A stretch of DNA of 64,000 bases, taken from positions 111,846 through 175,845 of the forward strand of contig JAFWMT010000007.1 of the NCBI GenBank assembly GCA_017545525.1, in the 5' to 3' direction. Position numbers and translations under genes: made by a program. Shown piece after piece: positions 9,603 through 18,853 of this stretch; the stretch's first letter is position 1, and every line of letters begins with the position of its first letter. The DNA comes from Candidatus Saccharimonadota bacterium (lineage in GTDB: Bacteria > Patescibacteriota > Saccharimonadia > Saccharimonadales > Saccharimonadaceae). The notes below the pieces were generated by a model. That model worked only from the letters and a program-made list of their open reading frames with translations. It did not search any database and was not told where the DNA came from.

Positions 9603-10429
9603 TTCCTGCACACTACATTATTCGCGTGCAGCCACCCTTCAACCGAACCACCATCTAAATATTCGCCTTTTGTTGTCGCAATTCTCATCACACCACCATC
9701 CTTAATATACTCATCAATCGGGTCAGTTACCATGTATTCTTGGTCCTTTGGACCAAAATCATGCTCATTCACATATTTCACAATTCTTTTCAACAGTTCC
9801 GACGACATAATATATTTCGAAACATTAATTAAATTACTCAGCGCTTCTTCCGGCGTCGGTTTTTCTACTACATCAACCAACTTTCCGTCTTTTTCAGAAA
9901 GCACACCATATTTCTCAACTTTTTCTTTTTCAATCTCTACTCCCAAAATCGCCGAATCCGTTTCGTTTTTAACTGCCTTAATCAAAGCTTTTGAAGCCGA
10001 CTCACCGCCCGGATTCCAAATAAAATCATCACCCATAAAAACTAGCACCGGTTCGTCCAAACTATATTCCTCAACTACCATTGCAATCGGTACCGCTGTG
10101 CCATATTTTCCCGCCGGATCCTGCACGGTATAATGAATCGTCACATCATCCGGCAAAGTCTTTGCTAATTTTAATCTATCTTCTTTTCCTCGTTCAATTA
10201 AGTACTGATTTAAAGCCAAATTGTCTTTATAGAATTCCCTCACTTGACATGGTTCAACATTAGAAATCACCATGTAAATATCCTTGATTCCAGATTCAAT
10301 TAATTCCTGCACCGAATAATCAACCAAAGGACGATTACCTACCGGCAACATTGATTTTTCAATAATTTTCGTAATCGGTAGTCTTCTTGTTCCCCAACCC
10401 GCTACCGGAATAATAGCTTTCGTAATCAT
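9599..10429 (-). CDS. galU: UTP-glucose-1-phosphate uridylyltransferase
   Basis: This 276-residue nucleotidyltransferase makes UDP-glucose from UTP and glucose-1-phosphate for envelope glycans. The N-terminal signature GWGTRRLPITK, the downstream EKSMLPVGNRP, the VFMGDDF metal-binding segment and VEKPTPEEA are typical of bacterial GalU; the usual GLGTR is GWGTR here. The length is close to the family norm of about 290. A TATAAT lies nine bases before the start. It converges with gpmI. Confidence 0.93.
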   Translation of the reverse strand: MITKAIIPVAGWGTRRLPITKIIEKSMLPVGNRPLVDYSVQELIESGIKDIYMVISNVEPCQVREFYKDNLALNQYLIERGKEDRLKLAKTLPDDVTIHYTVQDPAGKYGTAVPIAMVVEEYSLDEPVLVFMGDDFIWNPGGESASKALIKAVKNETDSAILGVEIEKEKVEKYGVLSEKDGKLVDVVEKPTPEEALSNLINVSKYIMSSELLKRIVKYVNEHDFGPKDQEYMVTDPIDEYIKDGGVMRIATTKGEYLDGGSVEGWLHANNVVCRN

Positions 10430-10473
10430 AATACGAAAATTATACCAAATCGCTTAGTAATTTGTCAAAAGAC

Positions 10474-10507
10474 AAAAATGAGTTGGACTTACATCCAACT
10501 CATTTTT
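10474..10507 (-). terminator. Rho-independent terminator after arcD
   Basis: A 14-base perfect stem, AAAAATGAGTTGGA with TCCAACTCATTTTT, closes a 6-base loop and ends in a T-tract on the minus strand. It lies 15 bases past the arcD stop. Confidence 0.85.
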
Positions 10508-10521
10508 TCTATCTCTTATTA

Positions 10522-12300
10522 TTATATTGAGAATAGACAAAGTACAATAATGTTCACCACCGCGATACACGCTACTACTCGAATGCCCCACTTGAACCAA
10601 GTTGAGTAATCGACTTTAGCAAGCGCAAGACCAGCCATAATTGCACCACAAGTCGGCGTAATTAAGTTGACCAAACCATTTGCTGCAACAATTGTCATTG
10701 CTGCTACATTGGTACTGTAGCCAAGATTGGCTGCCACCGGCGCAATAATCGGCGTCGAAAGCGTAGCAAGACCAGATGATGATGGCACCAATACTGATAA
10801 CACTACATGTAATATATAGTTTAGCGGTACAAACGCCATTTCCGGCAAAGTTGCCAAGAAATCTGACGCGTTGTAGATGATGAAGTTATCTAATGACGTT
10901 TGGGCCATCAATACTGATGCACCTCGCGCCACCGCGATTACCAATACCACGCCAATCATATCATCCGCCCCATCGATAAATGTATCGATGAAGCCATGTT
11001 CACCTTGACGATTAACAATTGCTAATAGGATTGAAGCTAACAAGAACCACAATGCTGCTTCATAGAACCACCAGGCTCCGAGCGGCGCACCCGTCAACCA
11101 TCCAGTCCATGAATCAAAGAATGTAATTCCAAAATCGCCCCATGGGATAAACCCAATAATCATCACAAGGAACGTTAGCCCAAAGATAATCAACGAGGCA
11201 ATCTGTGTTCCAGTTAATTTTAGAGCTTCTTCTTTAGCATTCAAGAAATTCGAATATTTCTTTTCTGCAGCTGCCTGTTCACGCAATGAAAGGAATGTCG
11301 AACCCTTATCACGTTGTACTTTCTTCGCATATTTTACTACAAAGAACGCCGAAATTGCGAGTGTTGTTAACCATAATACTGTCGCAATCAAAATAACCGT
11401 ACCCTGGTTAAATTCAATCCCCGCGTCTTTCATTGCTGAAACCGCTACACCAGTTGCAAATGGGTTAATCGTAGACCCAAGCACACCAGAACCAGCGCCT
11501 AGCAAAATCGTAGCAACACCTACGAGCGGATCTAGCCCCGCCGCGAACATAGTTGCCGCAATTAATACATAAAAACCTACGCTTTCTTCAAGGAACCCGT
11601 AAGTAGTACCTAGAATCGAGAAGATAAACATTAGCGCCAAGATAAGCAAATATTCTTTACCATGCATCTTCTTTACTAAAATCTTAATCCCCGTTTCCAA
11701 GGCTTTAGTCTTAGCCATCATAGCTAAGAACCCACCAAGTACCATTACGAAGATACAGACATCAATGGCATTCTCAAAACCGAGAATCGGTGCCATCAGA
11801 ATTTGGTAAAGCGCAGCTCCTTCTACACCAGAACCATCTTTGATTACACAACCATCTTCGCCATAGACTTCTTCGCAAGCTTCCAAAGACTCGAAAGTTT
11901 CTGATTCAGTTTCTTCCTCAGCCCCAATCGTTTCTACAGCTTCAGCCTCAGTTTCATCTTCAGCTTCTTTTTCAGCATCTAATGAAGAGATTACCATCGC
12001 ATCTTCATCATCGGCATCCTCTTCATCTAGAACTGGTTCTTCATCCCCTACTGTCGGTTCAACAGCTTCACCTGTTGACAAATTTAATACTTCGTCTTCA
12101 CTTGCCGGGACTTCACCTTCCCATTCTCCAGGACCAACTTCAACGGATTCATCCGTTTCGTCAACCGGCGCCATCACATATTGTGCTTTCGGCAATACAT
12201 GCGACAAAATACCAAGGAGAATGATCAAAATCATAATAATCGAGTATGCAGAGAGCATCGCTCGACTACGTTTCTTGCTTCGATTTTTCTTCCTAAACAT
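10522..12300 (-). CDS. arcD: YfcC/DcuC-family carrier, probable arginine/ornithine antiporter
   Basis: This 592-residue polytopic membrane protein belongs to the C4-dicarboxylate anaerobic carrier-like (YfcC) family; GAGSGVLGSTINPFATG and the late SGLATLSTPIIAP re-entrant-type segments are typical. Its position next to arcA and arcB makes arginine/ornithine exchange the most likely role. The first membrane helix (about 15-38) is followed by an unusual acidic segment of about 120 residues (about 43-160, rich in E and D) before the conserved transport core. An AAAGGA ribosome-binding site precedes the ATG, and a 47-codon ORF ends one base before it. Confidence 0.8.
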   Translation of the reverse strand: MFRKKNRSKKRSRAMLSAYSIIMILIILLGILSHVLPKAQYVMAPVDETDESVEVGPGEWEGEVPASEDEVLNLSTGEAVEPTVGDEEPVLDEEDADDEDAMVISSLDAEKEAEDETEAEAVETIGAEEETESETFESLEACEEVYGEDGCVIKDGSGVEGAALYQILMAPILGFENAIDVCIFVMVLGGFLAMMAKTKALETGIKILVKKMHGKEYLLILALMFIFSILGTTYGFLEESVGFYVLIAATMFAAGLDPLVGVATILLGAGSGVLGSTINPFATGVAVSAMKDAGIEFNQGTVILIATVLWLTTLAISAFFVVKYAKKVQRDKGSTFLSLREQAAAEKKYSNFLNAKEEALKLTGTQIASLIIFGLTFLVMIIGFIPWGDFGITFFDSWTGWLTGAPLGAWWFYEAALWFLLASILLAIVNRQGEHGFIDTFIDGADDMIGVVLVIAVARGASVLMAQTSLDNFIIYNASDFLATLPEMAFVPLNYILHVVLSVLVPSSSGLATLSTPIIAPVAANLGYSTNVAAMTIVAANGLVNLITPTCGAIMAGLALAKVDYSTWFKWGIRVVACIAVVNIIVLCLFSI

Positions 12301-12301
12301 T

Positions 12302-12445
12302 TTAAATCCTTTTAACGTTAATATTTTCCCCCGCTAGACTTATCCCCCTTACTACCATCAGATTAATCGTTCGAATTGCCTTACAGTCAATTCTTCTCAC
12401 TTCTCTGACGTCTATCCTTTTTCTTTCTTTTATGTTAATTTTCAT
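12302..12445 (-). CDS. Small basic ORF (47 aa) between arcA and arcD
   Basis: The minus strand has an ATG with an AAAAGGA Shine-Dalgarno five bases upstream and an open frame that ends in TAA one base before the arcD ATG. The product begins MKINIKERKR and is rich in K and R with one Cys. It has no recognisable family. The fit to the gap, the ribosome-binding site and the spacing suggest a small protein or a leader ORF coupled to arcD translation, but an open frame this short in AT-rich DNA can occur by chance. Confidence 0.4.
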   Translation of the reverse strand: MKINIKERKRIDVREVRRIDCKAIRTINLMVVRGISLAGENINVKRI

Positions 12446-12506
12446 TTTTTTCCTTTTATTTAGAAATTTTATTTTTGTCTCTCAACTTTTTTCAATCTAC
12501 CTCCCG

Positions 12507-13736
12507 CTACGCCTCCTCTCTGACGAGCGCCATCGTCATACAATGCGTTCCGCCTCGGCCTCTAGAAAGTTCAGAACTAGGAATTTCAATAACTCTAATT
12601 CCGTGTCTTCTAAGAGCTTCATTCGTCACAAAATTTCGATCATACGCTGTCACCACTCCAGGTTTTACGCAGAACAAATTCACTCCATCGCTCCATTGTT
12701 CGCGCTCTGCATCAATTCTTCTGCCATTTCCACATTTGATTAATTCTACTTTATTAAGATGAAGATATTTCTCTAAGACTTTCTGTAAGCCTTGATGGAT
12801 TTCTACAATATCTAATTCCCCGCCTGCACCTTTAGTAATTTCATAAATCGTCGAGATATCCATAATCGCATCTTGCACTGCAAATTTATCTACATCAATT
12901 CTCGTCATCACTGTATCAAGATGCATAAAGCTTCTCTCATCCGGGATATCAATCGCCAATACATACTTAAATGTATTGTTCTTATCTTTAAACAAATTCT
13001 TCGCAAATGTCGCAATTGCATCCGGCTCAGTCCTCTGCGAAATTCCAATGGCAATCACTTCTTTCGATAATACTTGGATATCTCCACCTTCAATTGAATA
13101 TGGTTCAGTCCGATCATAATATAATTTTATATCATCATAAAATGGATGATATTTGAACACATAATCAAAGAACATTGACTCACGATTACGCGTAGCTGCC
13201 CACATTTTATGTAGTGTCGCACCATGTCCAATCGTCGAAATCGGATCTCTCGGACAATAAATATTTGGAATCGGATCAAGAATCATCTTCCCAATATCAC
13301 GTGTCGCATAAAAACCTGAAACATTTCTCAACTTCTTCAATTCAGTAATATCCGTACCAGCAATGCATTTTTTCACTAAATCACGGTTGTCTTTATAGCT
13401 ATTCAAGAAATCAAAACAATGTTTTGCTAATTTAGCCGAAGTCACTCCGGCCTCGGCAATAAATTGCTCAATAAATTTTCGTCGTACTGTCCTTCCACCA
13501 GCATCTAAAGCTTCCGCTATTAAATCCGTTACATAAACTACCTCTACTCCTTCTTCTCTTAATGCATTCGCAAAAGCGTCGTGTTCTTGTTGAGCCACCT
13601 TTAAGTAGGGTATTTCATCGAACAACAATCGATTAAGTGAATTAGGTGTTAAATTCAAGAACTCGTCTCCGGGCCGATGTAATAACACCTTTTTTAATGG
13701 TGCAATTTCACAGAAATTGCAAATTGCGTTCCGCAT
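12507..13736 (-). CDS. arcA: Arginine deiminase
   Basis: This 409-residue enzyme hydrolyses arginine to citrulline and ammonia, the first step of the arginine deiminase pathway. The N-terminal LKKVLLHRPGDE, the central IEGGD, the HLDTV metal-like/active-site segment and the C-terminal nucleophile motif GGTHCMTM are all present, so it should be functional. Its ATG overlaps the arcB stop by one base (TAATG), indicating translational coupling with the upstream gene. In Saccharibacteria this pathway supplies ATP and ammonia and is thought to help epibiont and host. Confidence 0.97.
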   Translation of the reverse strand: MRNAICNFCEIAPLKKVLLHRPGDEFLNLTPNSLNRLLFDEIPYLKVAQQEHDAFANALREEGVEVVYVTDLIAEALDAGGRTVRRKFIEQFIAEAGVTSAKLAKHCFDFLNSYKDNRDLVKKCIAGTDITELKKLRNVSGFYATRDIGKMILDPIPNIYCPRDPISTIGHGATLHKMWAATRNRESMFFDYVFKYHPFYDDIKLYYDRTEPYSIEGGDIQVLSKEVIAIGISQRTEPDAIATFAKNLFKDKNNTFKYVLAIDIPDERSFMHLDTVMTRIDVDKFAVQDAIMDISTIYEITKGAGGELDIVEIHQGLQKVLEKYLHLNKVELIKCGNGRRIDAEREQWSDGVNLFCVKPGVVTAYDRNFVTNEALRRHGIRVIEIPSSELSRGRGGTHCMTMALVREEA

Positions 13737-14737
13737 TATTTTTCCTCCTTTTTATATAATGTTAAGAACATCACTGCTTTAATTGTATGCATTCTATTTT
13801 CTGCTTCATCAAATACAATTGAACGTTCTGATTCGAATACTTCATTCGTTACTTCCATCTCGCTAATTCCAAATTTTTCATTTACGTCTCGCGCCACTGA
13901 AGTGCTTAAATCATGAAAAGATGGCAACGCATGCAAGAACACCGCTGTCGGCTTCGCTCGATTCATTAATTCCATATTTACTTGGTAAGGCTTCAGTTGC
14001 TCAATTCTCTCACCCCATTTTTCTTTATCTTCGCCCATCGATAGCCATACATCTGCATAAATCGCATCCGCCTTTCCATCCAATTCCGCCAAATCATCCG
14101 TTATCGTAATTGTGCAGCCATTTTTTTCTGCAATCGGCATACATTGTGCAACAATCTCATCAGACGGTCTCAATTCTTTCGGCCCGCAAGCAATATAATT
14201 CACTCCCATCTTTGCGCTCATCGCCATTAACGAATTCGCCACATTATTTCTTGCGTCTCCTACGAATGCTAAGGTTAATCCTTTCAATTGTCCGAAATGC
14301 TCTTCCATGGTCATGAAATCCGCTAACACTTGCGTTGGATGGCATTCGTCCGTCAATCCATTCCAAACCGGCACATCTGCATATTTTGCCAAATCATCCA
14401 CGATTTTTTGGTCAAAACCACGATATTCAATTCCATCATAAAACCTTGACAATACTCTCGCCGTATCCGCAATCGATTCTTTATGTCCCATCTGCGAGCC
14501 AGTCGGATCAAGATACGTCACTCCCATGCCTAAATCATATCCTGCTACTTCGAATGAACATCGCGTCCTCGTCGACGTCTTCTCAAACAAAATCGCAATA
14601 TTTTTATTCGGAAAAATTTTGTGTGCTTTCCCTTCATGCTTCAACTGCTTTAGTCTTTTAGCAGTCTTCAACATATAGTGAAGCTCCTCCTCACTAAAAT
14701 CTAGTATTCTTAAAAAATCTCTTCCGTAAAAATCCAT
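13736..14737 (-). CDS. arcB: Ornithine carbamoyltransferase, catabolic
   Basis: This 333-residue enzyme converts citrulline plus phosphate to ornithine and carbamoyl phosphate when running in the deiminase direction. The carbamoyl-phosphate loop EKTSTRTRCSFE, the MGHKESIADTARVL segment and the HALPSFHD motif are present; canonical enzymes have HCLP where this has HALP, a variation also seen in catabolic forms. It is the first gene of the minus-strand arc operon, with an AAGGG ribosome-binding site. It diverges from arcC across 93 bases that carry both promoters. Confidence 0.94.
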   Translation of the reverse strand: MDFYGRDFLRILDFSEEELHYMLKTAKRLKQLKHEGKAHKIFPNKNIAILFEKTSTRTRCSFEVAGYDLGMGVTYLDPTGSQMGHKESIADTARVLSRFYDGIEYRGFDQKIVDDLAKYADVPVWNGLTDECHPTQVLADFMTMEEHFGQLKGLTLAFVGDARNNVANSLMAMSAKMGVNYIACGPKELRPSDEIVAQCMPIAEKNGCTITITDDLAELDGKADAIYADVWLSMGEDKEKWGERIEQLKPYQVNMELMNRAKPTAVFLHALPSFHDLSTSVARDVNEKFGISEMEVTNEVFESERSIVFDEAENRMHTIKAVMFLTLYKKEEK

Positions 14738-14818
14738 AATATGCCCTTATTTATACCACATATTATATAGCACTTTTATTCTAAACACAAGCATTTTAAA
14801 AATAATTTCCGCTTATGT

Positions 14819-14824
14819 TATAAT
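14819..14824 (+). promoter_or_regulatory. -10 box of arcC, leaderless geometry
   Basis: TATAAT sits exactly six bases before the arcC ATG with no Shine-Dalgarno between. Confidence 0.7.
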
Positions 14825-14830
14825 TAAAAT

Positions 14831-15775
14831 ATGAAGAAACGTGTTGTCCTAGCATTAGGTGGTAACGCCTTACAAAAAAATGGCGAAGCTACCGCCGAAG
14901 CTCAGAAAAAAATCGCTATTTCAGTCGGCCAAAAAATTGCCGAACTAGCCAATAAATATGAAATAGTTGTTGCTCATGGAAATGGTCCCCAAGTTGGCAA
15001 TATCCTCATCCACGAAGAATCTGCTGCTACTGAAAAAGCTCCCGCCATGCCCCTCGAAACTGCCGTCGCTATGAGCCAAGGACAAATCGGCTACTGGCTC
15101 ACCCAAGCCATCAATAATGCCTTCGCTAAAAAAGGCCAAACTAAAAAAATTGCCACTGTCATTTCTCAAGTCATTGTCGACCGCAATGATCCTGCCTTCA
15201 AAAATCCAACTAAACCAATTGGTCAGTTTTACAACGAGAAGCAAGCTAAAGCGCTCGCAAAAGAAAATGGTTGGACGGTTAAAGAAGATGCTGGTCGTGG
15301 TTGGCGTCGCGTAGTCGCTAGCCCAAAACCTATCGATATCGTTGAAAAGAAAACTATCGTCGAATTATTAAATGATAACGTGATTGTTATTGCTGCTGGA
15401 GGCGGCGGCATTCCAGTCGTTCGCACAAAAATTCTAAAACGTCTCAAAGGCATCGATGCCGTCATCGATAAAGACTACGCTGCCGAGAAACTTGCTGAAT
15501 TAGTCAAAGCTGATATTTTCGTTTCGGTTACTGCCGTTCCTAATGTCTACATAAATTACGGTACTCCCGACCAAGCTTCAATCGAAAAGACCACCACTAA
15601 AGAAATCGAGCATCTGAAAAAATATGGTTACTTTAAAGCCGGTTCCATGCTACCAAAAGTCGAAGCAGCTGTTAAATTCGCCAAATACAAATCTGGCAAC
15701 ACCGGCATCATTACCGATATCGACCATCTTAGCGAAGCTCTAAATGGTAAAGCTGGAACAATTGTTGAGAAATAA
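14831..15775 (+). CDS. arcC: Carbamate kinase
   Basis: This 314-residue enzyme transfers phosphate from carbamoyl phosphate to ADP, the ATP-yielding last step of the arginine deiminase pathway. The N-terminal LALGGNAL, the AHGNGPQVGN substrate loop, the IAAGGGGIPVV glycine-rich loop and the DKDYAAEKLA segment are all intact and the length is normal. It is transcribed away from arcB-arcA-arcD, so the energy-conserving step is separately promoted. It abuts the convergent pgi stop with no gap. Confidence 0.97.
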   Translation: MKKRVVLALGGNALQKNGEATAEAQKKIAISVGQKIAELANKYEIVVAHGNGPQVGNILIHEESAATEKAPAMPLETAVAMSQGQIGYWLTQAINNAFAKKGQTKKIATVISQVIVDRNDPAFKNPTKPIGQFYNEKQAKALAKENGWTVKEDAGRGWRRVVASPKPIDIVEKKTIVELLNDNVIVIAAGGGGIPVVRTKILKRLKGIDAVIDKDYAAEKLAELVKADIFVSVTAVPNVYINYGTPDQASIEKTTTKEIEHLKKYGYFKAGSMLPKVEAAVKFAKYKSGNTGIITDIDHLSEALNGKAGTIVEK

Positions 15776-16948
15776 TTAATTGCCTAATAATTTATTTAAT
15801 TCTGCTTTGTATGCTTCCACTCCCGGCTGATCAAACGGATTGACCCCAAATAATTTTGCTGAAATTGCGCAAGCTAGTTCAAAGAAATAAATCAATTCGC
15901 CAAATCCTTCTTCGTCATAAGATGACGGTTTTAAGCTTAAGACCGGAATTCCGCCAGTGTTATGAGCAATTTCCACCGCTCTTACTACTTTTTCATTCAT
16001 TTCGTCCGTTGGGTAATCGATAATCGTTTCAAATAAATCTCTTCGCCCATCTTGCATATATTGACCCATCGAATGCAAATCTGTCGAATAAATTACCGCA
16101 GCCGGGAAAACTCCCTGCTTGTTCTTTCCTTCCGATTCACCAAACAATTGTTTTAACCATTCGTTAAAATACATCGTCGCTGGTTCAAAGCTCGCAAACA
16201 CTTCCGTGTCATAATTCTTTTCCCCGCCTAAAGTATACCTAGTCCAAGCATATTTTGCCGCTTCTCCCACTACGCCTTCCATCGCTTCCGCCGCACCTTC
16301 TAACAACTTATCTATATTTACTCCCGCTACCGCCATCGGCAACATTCCTACCGCCGTCAAAACCGAATATCTTCCGCCAATATTATCTGGAACTACAAAT
16401 CTCGTATAGCCTTCGGCCACCGCCTCATCATGCAAAGTTCCTTTTTTCGCATCCGTCGTCGCATAAATCCGGCTAGGTGCTTCCTTTTCTCCATACTTTT
16501 CAATCAATTTTTTCTTAAACGTTTCAAATGCAATCGCCGGTTCTAAAGTCGTGCCTGATTTTGAAATTACATTTACTGAAAAATCCGCATCGCCAATCTC
16601 TTCTATTACTTTATCTAGCTCTCTTTTTGATAACGAATTCCCCGCATAAACCACTTTCGTCTCCGACTTCGGATTTAACGCTTCAATTACCGCCCGATGT
16701 CCTAAATACGAACCGCCGATTCCAATACAAACCAGGTATTCCGACTCATCCTGAATTTTTTTCGCCGCCTCCTTTATTTTCACCAATTCCCCTACATCAT
16801 ATTTTTTCGGCAAAGCTAACCATCCCCCCATACTATCTTTCGCAATTTCTTTCAAAACCCTCGTCGTTATGTCTTGATTAACCGAATTCTCTAAATCAAT
16901 TGCTCTTAATTCACCATTTACAATCTTAGTAAAACTAAATTTTATCAT
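15776..16948 (-). CDS. pgi: Glucose-6-phosphate isomerase
   Basis: This 390-residue sugar isomerase interconverts glucose-6- and fructose-6-phosphate. The SIS-type sugar-phosphate loop VCIGIGGSYLG (about 73-83), VISKSGTTLEP, the DNIGGRYSVLT signature and the C-terminal QPGVEAYK with its catalytic lysine are present. It is shorter than the usual 440-550 residues, in keeping with a trimmed genome. A GGAGG ribosome-binding site precedes the ATG, and a TATAAT at 16969-16974 (minus strand) is the likely promoter. Confidence 0.95.
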   Translation of the reverse strand: MIKFSFTKIVNGELRAIDLENSVNQDITTRVLKEIAKDSMGGWLALPKKYDVGELVKIKEAAKKIQDESEYLVCIGIGGSYLGHRAVIEALNPKSETKVVYAGNSLSKRELDKVIEEIGDADFSVNVISKSGTTLEPAIAFETFKKKLIEKYGEKEAPSRIYATTDAKKGTLHDEAVAEGYTRFVVPDNIGGRYSVLTAVGMLPMAVAGVNIDKLLEGAAEAMEGVVGEAAKYAWTRYTLGGEKNYDTEVFASFEPATMYFNEWLKQLFGESEGKNKQGVFPAAVIYSTDLHSMGQYMQDGRRDLFETIIDYPTDEMNEKVVRAVEIAHNTGGIPVLSLKPSSYDEEGFGELIYFFELACAISAKLFGVNPFDQPGVEAYKAELNKLLGN

Positions 16949-16986
16949 AAAACCTCCGCTTTACCCTAATTATAACATATCTATGC

Positions 16987-16992
16987 TATAAT
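16987..16992 (+). promoter_or_regulatory. -10 box of tRNA-Leu(CAG)
   Basis: TATAAT preceded by TGC, eight bases upstream of the mature tRNA 5' end. Confidence 0.6.
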
Positions 16993-17000
16993 AATCATGT

Positions 17001-17086
17001 GCTCGCTTGGCGGAATTGGTAGACGCGCTAGCTTCAGGTGCTAGTGTCCCTAGGACGTAAGAGTTCAAATCTCTTAGCGAGCACCA
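17001..17086 (+). tRNA. tRNA-Leu (anticodon CAG)
   Basis: GCTCGCT pairs with AGCGAGC in the acceptor stem, followed by discriminator A and an encoded CCA. The anticodon stem CTAGC/GCTAG closes the loop TTCAGGT, giving anticodon CAG. A long variable arm typical of tRNA-Leu follows. Confidence 0.95.
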
Positions 17087-17113
17087 TCATAGTAAAAAAT
17101 CCTCTTGTTAACA

Positions 17114-17142
17114 AAAATCCTCCTATATTAGGAGGATTTTTT
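17114..17142. terminator. Bidirectional intrinsic terminator
   Basis: AAAATCCTCCTA pairs with TAGGAGGATTTT around a 3-base loop, with T-tracts on both strands. It lies between tRNA-Leu(CAG) on the plus strand and the surface protein gene ending at 17155 on the minus strand. Confidence 0.85.
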
Positions 17143-17154
17143 GTCTGCTGCTCT

Positions 17155-18771
17155 TTAATCGAAGTTCACTTTCTTATGACCTAAATGTGCACTAACCGCA
17201 ATACCAAGAGCAATCAATAGGAATCCCACTACTGGCGCCGCTATTTGAACTGCATTTAATTCTCCCATGCTGGAACCAGTATTCGGAATCTCAGGCTCTT
17301 CTTCAGTTTCATGTATCGCCGTGAATGTTATATCATCAGTTACGACTACCTGCTCAATTTGTTCGCTCGTTATTTTTTCTCCCGCCTTGATTTCCGTACC
17401 ATCTTTTAATATAACATCTATATCTGCTACCCAATATGATAATTTATATCCTTTATTTGGTTCTTCCTTGGAGCCAGACGGATTATTCCCAGGCGCGACA
17501 TTCTCAGTTTCTATTCCAGTCACTTTTCCATTTTCATCAGACTCATAATTTACTACATACTGTTCCATTACATGTATTGCTGTGAATGTTAAATCTTCAT
17601 TTACAATTACTTGTTTAACCTGCGCACTTGTTAAACTCTCTCCTTTTTTAATTTCTGTACCATTCGCAAGTAATACATCTTTATCTGCTGTCCAATGATT
17701 AAAGAGATAGCCTTCGTCAGGGCTCGTACTTGAACCAGACGGTTTATTTCCAGAAATGACGTTTTCTGTTTCCAGACCAGTTATATCACCATGATCATCT
17801 GATTCATAATTCACGACATATTGATTTGCATAATACTGAATACCACTCCAAGCCAATTTAGTGAACCCAAATACTATATCTAACCCTTCATTTTGCGTTT
17901 CTTGATTAATTGCTACATAAACATCATTTTTATCTGTGTGCATATCAAAGAATTTTGGATCCGCATCGTTATCATATTGTGAATAAATATAATTACCATT
18001 CGAAACAAACATATTCTTTAGAGAGGTGCTTTCTGGATTAGGTTGTAAAGCTTCAGCCGAAAAAGCATACATATTACTACTCGACAACTTATTTCCATTA
18101 TTCAAAATTTTATACGATTGCGCTGCATCAATATCGGTAATTCCGAAATATAACTTATTAGAAGTAAATGCTGTATTATTTTCATATAATTTTATTTTTA
18201 ATTTTATGAAAGCATTATAGTCACCAGGATTGCTTGCAAAGTTTATATTCTCTACCGCAGCACTACCGCCACAACCTGTTTCATCAGCCAACTTTTCTTG
18301 ATAAATTCTAAAACCATAGAAGACATATCCTTTTTCTGGCAATACACCTACAGCAAAAGTTTTATCACTAAGATCTTGCTCCGAGAAAGTATCTAGTTGA
18401 ATGTCGTCAAAGGTAATATCGGCTTTGTACTGATTTCTCGACATCGTAAACGACATTTTATCACTATTGTTATCACTGTTTGACACTCTAAAATATTTTA
18501 CTTCCGTACATCCAACAGCACTATTATATAAATAACCATCTTCCCATCTATCAGAATTAGAATAATTAAATACCGTTTCGTTATCGGTTAAAATCAGTGG
18601 CGTCAATCCACTAACTAAACCAGAATTTATCTGTGTACTATTTCCTAATTCTTGCCCGCCACTATAACTCATGTCATAAGGCACTGCAAAGACGTTTGTC
18701 GTAATTAGCGACAACCCCAAAACGCTCGCTAGAAAAAGCCAAAATCCATTTGCCCTTTCTTTTATTTTCAT
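17155..18771 (-). CDS. Surface protein with tandem repeats and IPNTG C-terminal anchor, 538 aa
   Basis: An N-terminal signal peptide (about 1-29) leads into a domain of about 300 residues I cannot assign. Two tandem repeats of about 72 residues follow (from about 331 and 403), each beginning QYVVNYESD and ending TFTAIH, related in layout to bacterial surface (InlB-like) repeats. The C-terminus has IPNTG, a hydrophobic helix and a short basic tail, resembling an LPxTG sorting signal. It is probably an adhesin or a structural wall protein. The start has an AAAGGA ribosome-binding site. No sortase gene is in the window. Confidence 0.75.
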   Translation of the reverse strand: MKIKERANGFWLFLASVLGLSLITTNVFAVPYDMSYSGGQELGNSTQINSGLVSGLTPLILTDNETVFNYSNSDRWEDGYLYNSAVGCTEVKYFRVSNSDNNSDKMSFTMSRNQYKADITFDDIQLDTFSEQDLSDKTFAVGVLPEKGYVFYGFRIYQEKLADETGCGGSAAVENINFASNPGDYNAFIKLKIKLYENNTAFTSNKLYFGITDIDAAQSYKILNNGNKLSSSNMYAFSAEALQPNPESTSLKNMFVSNGNYIYSQYDNDADPKFFDMHTDKNDVYVAINQETQNEGLDIVFGFTKLAWSGIQYYANQYVVNYESDDHGDITGLETENVISGNKPSGSSTSPDEGYLFNHWTADKDVLLANGTEIKKGESLTSAQVKQVIVNEDLTFTAIHVMEQYVVNYESDENGKVTGIETENVAPGNNPSGSKEEPNKGYKLSYWVADIDVILKDGTEIKAGEKITSEQIEQVVVTDDITFTAIHETEEEPEIPNTGSSMGELNAVQIAAPVVGFLLIALGIAVSAHLGHKKVNFD

Positions 18772-18853
18772 ATTATTCCTTTCTTGTTTGTTTTTGTGTA
18801 TAACCTATTATGCTTATGATTATACTCTTTTTTTAGAAAAAGTCAATACTAAC

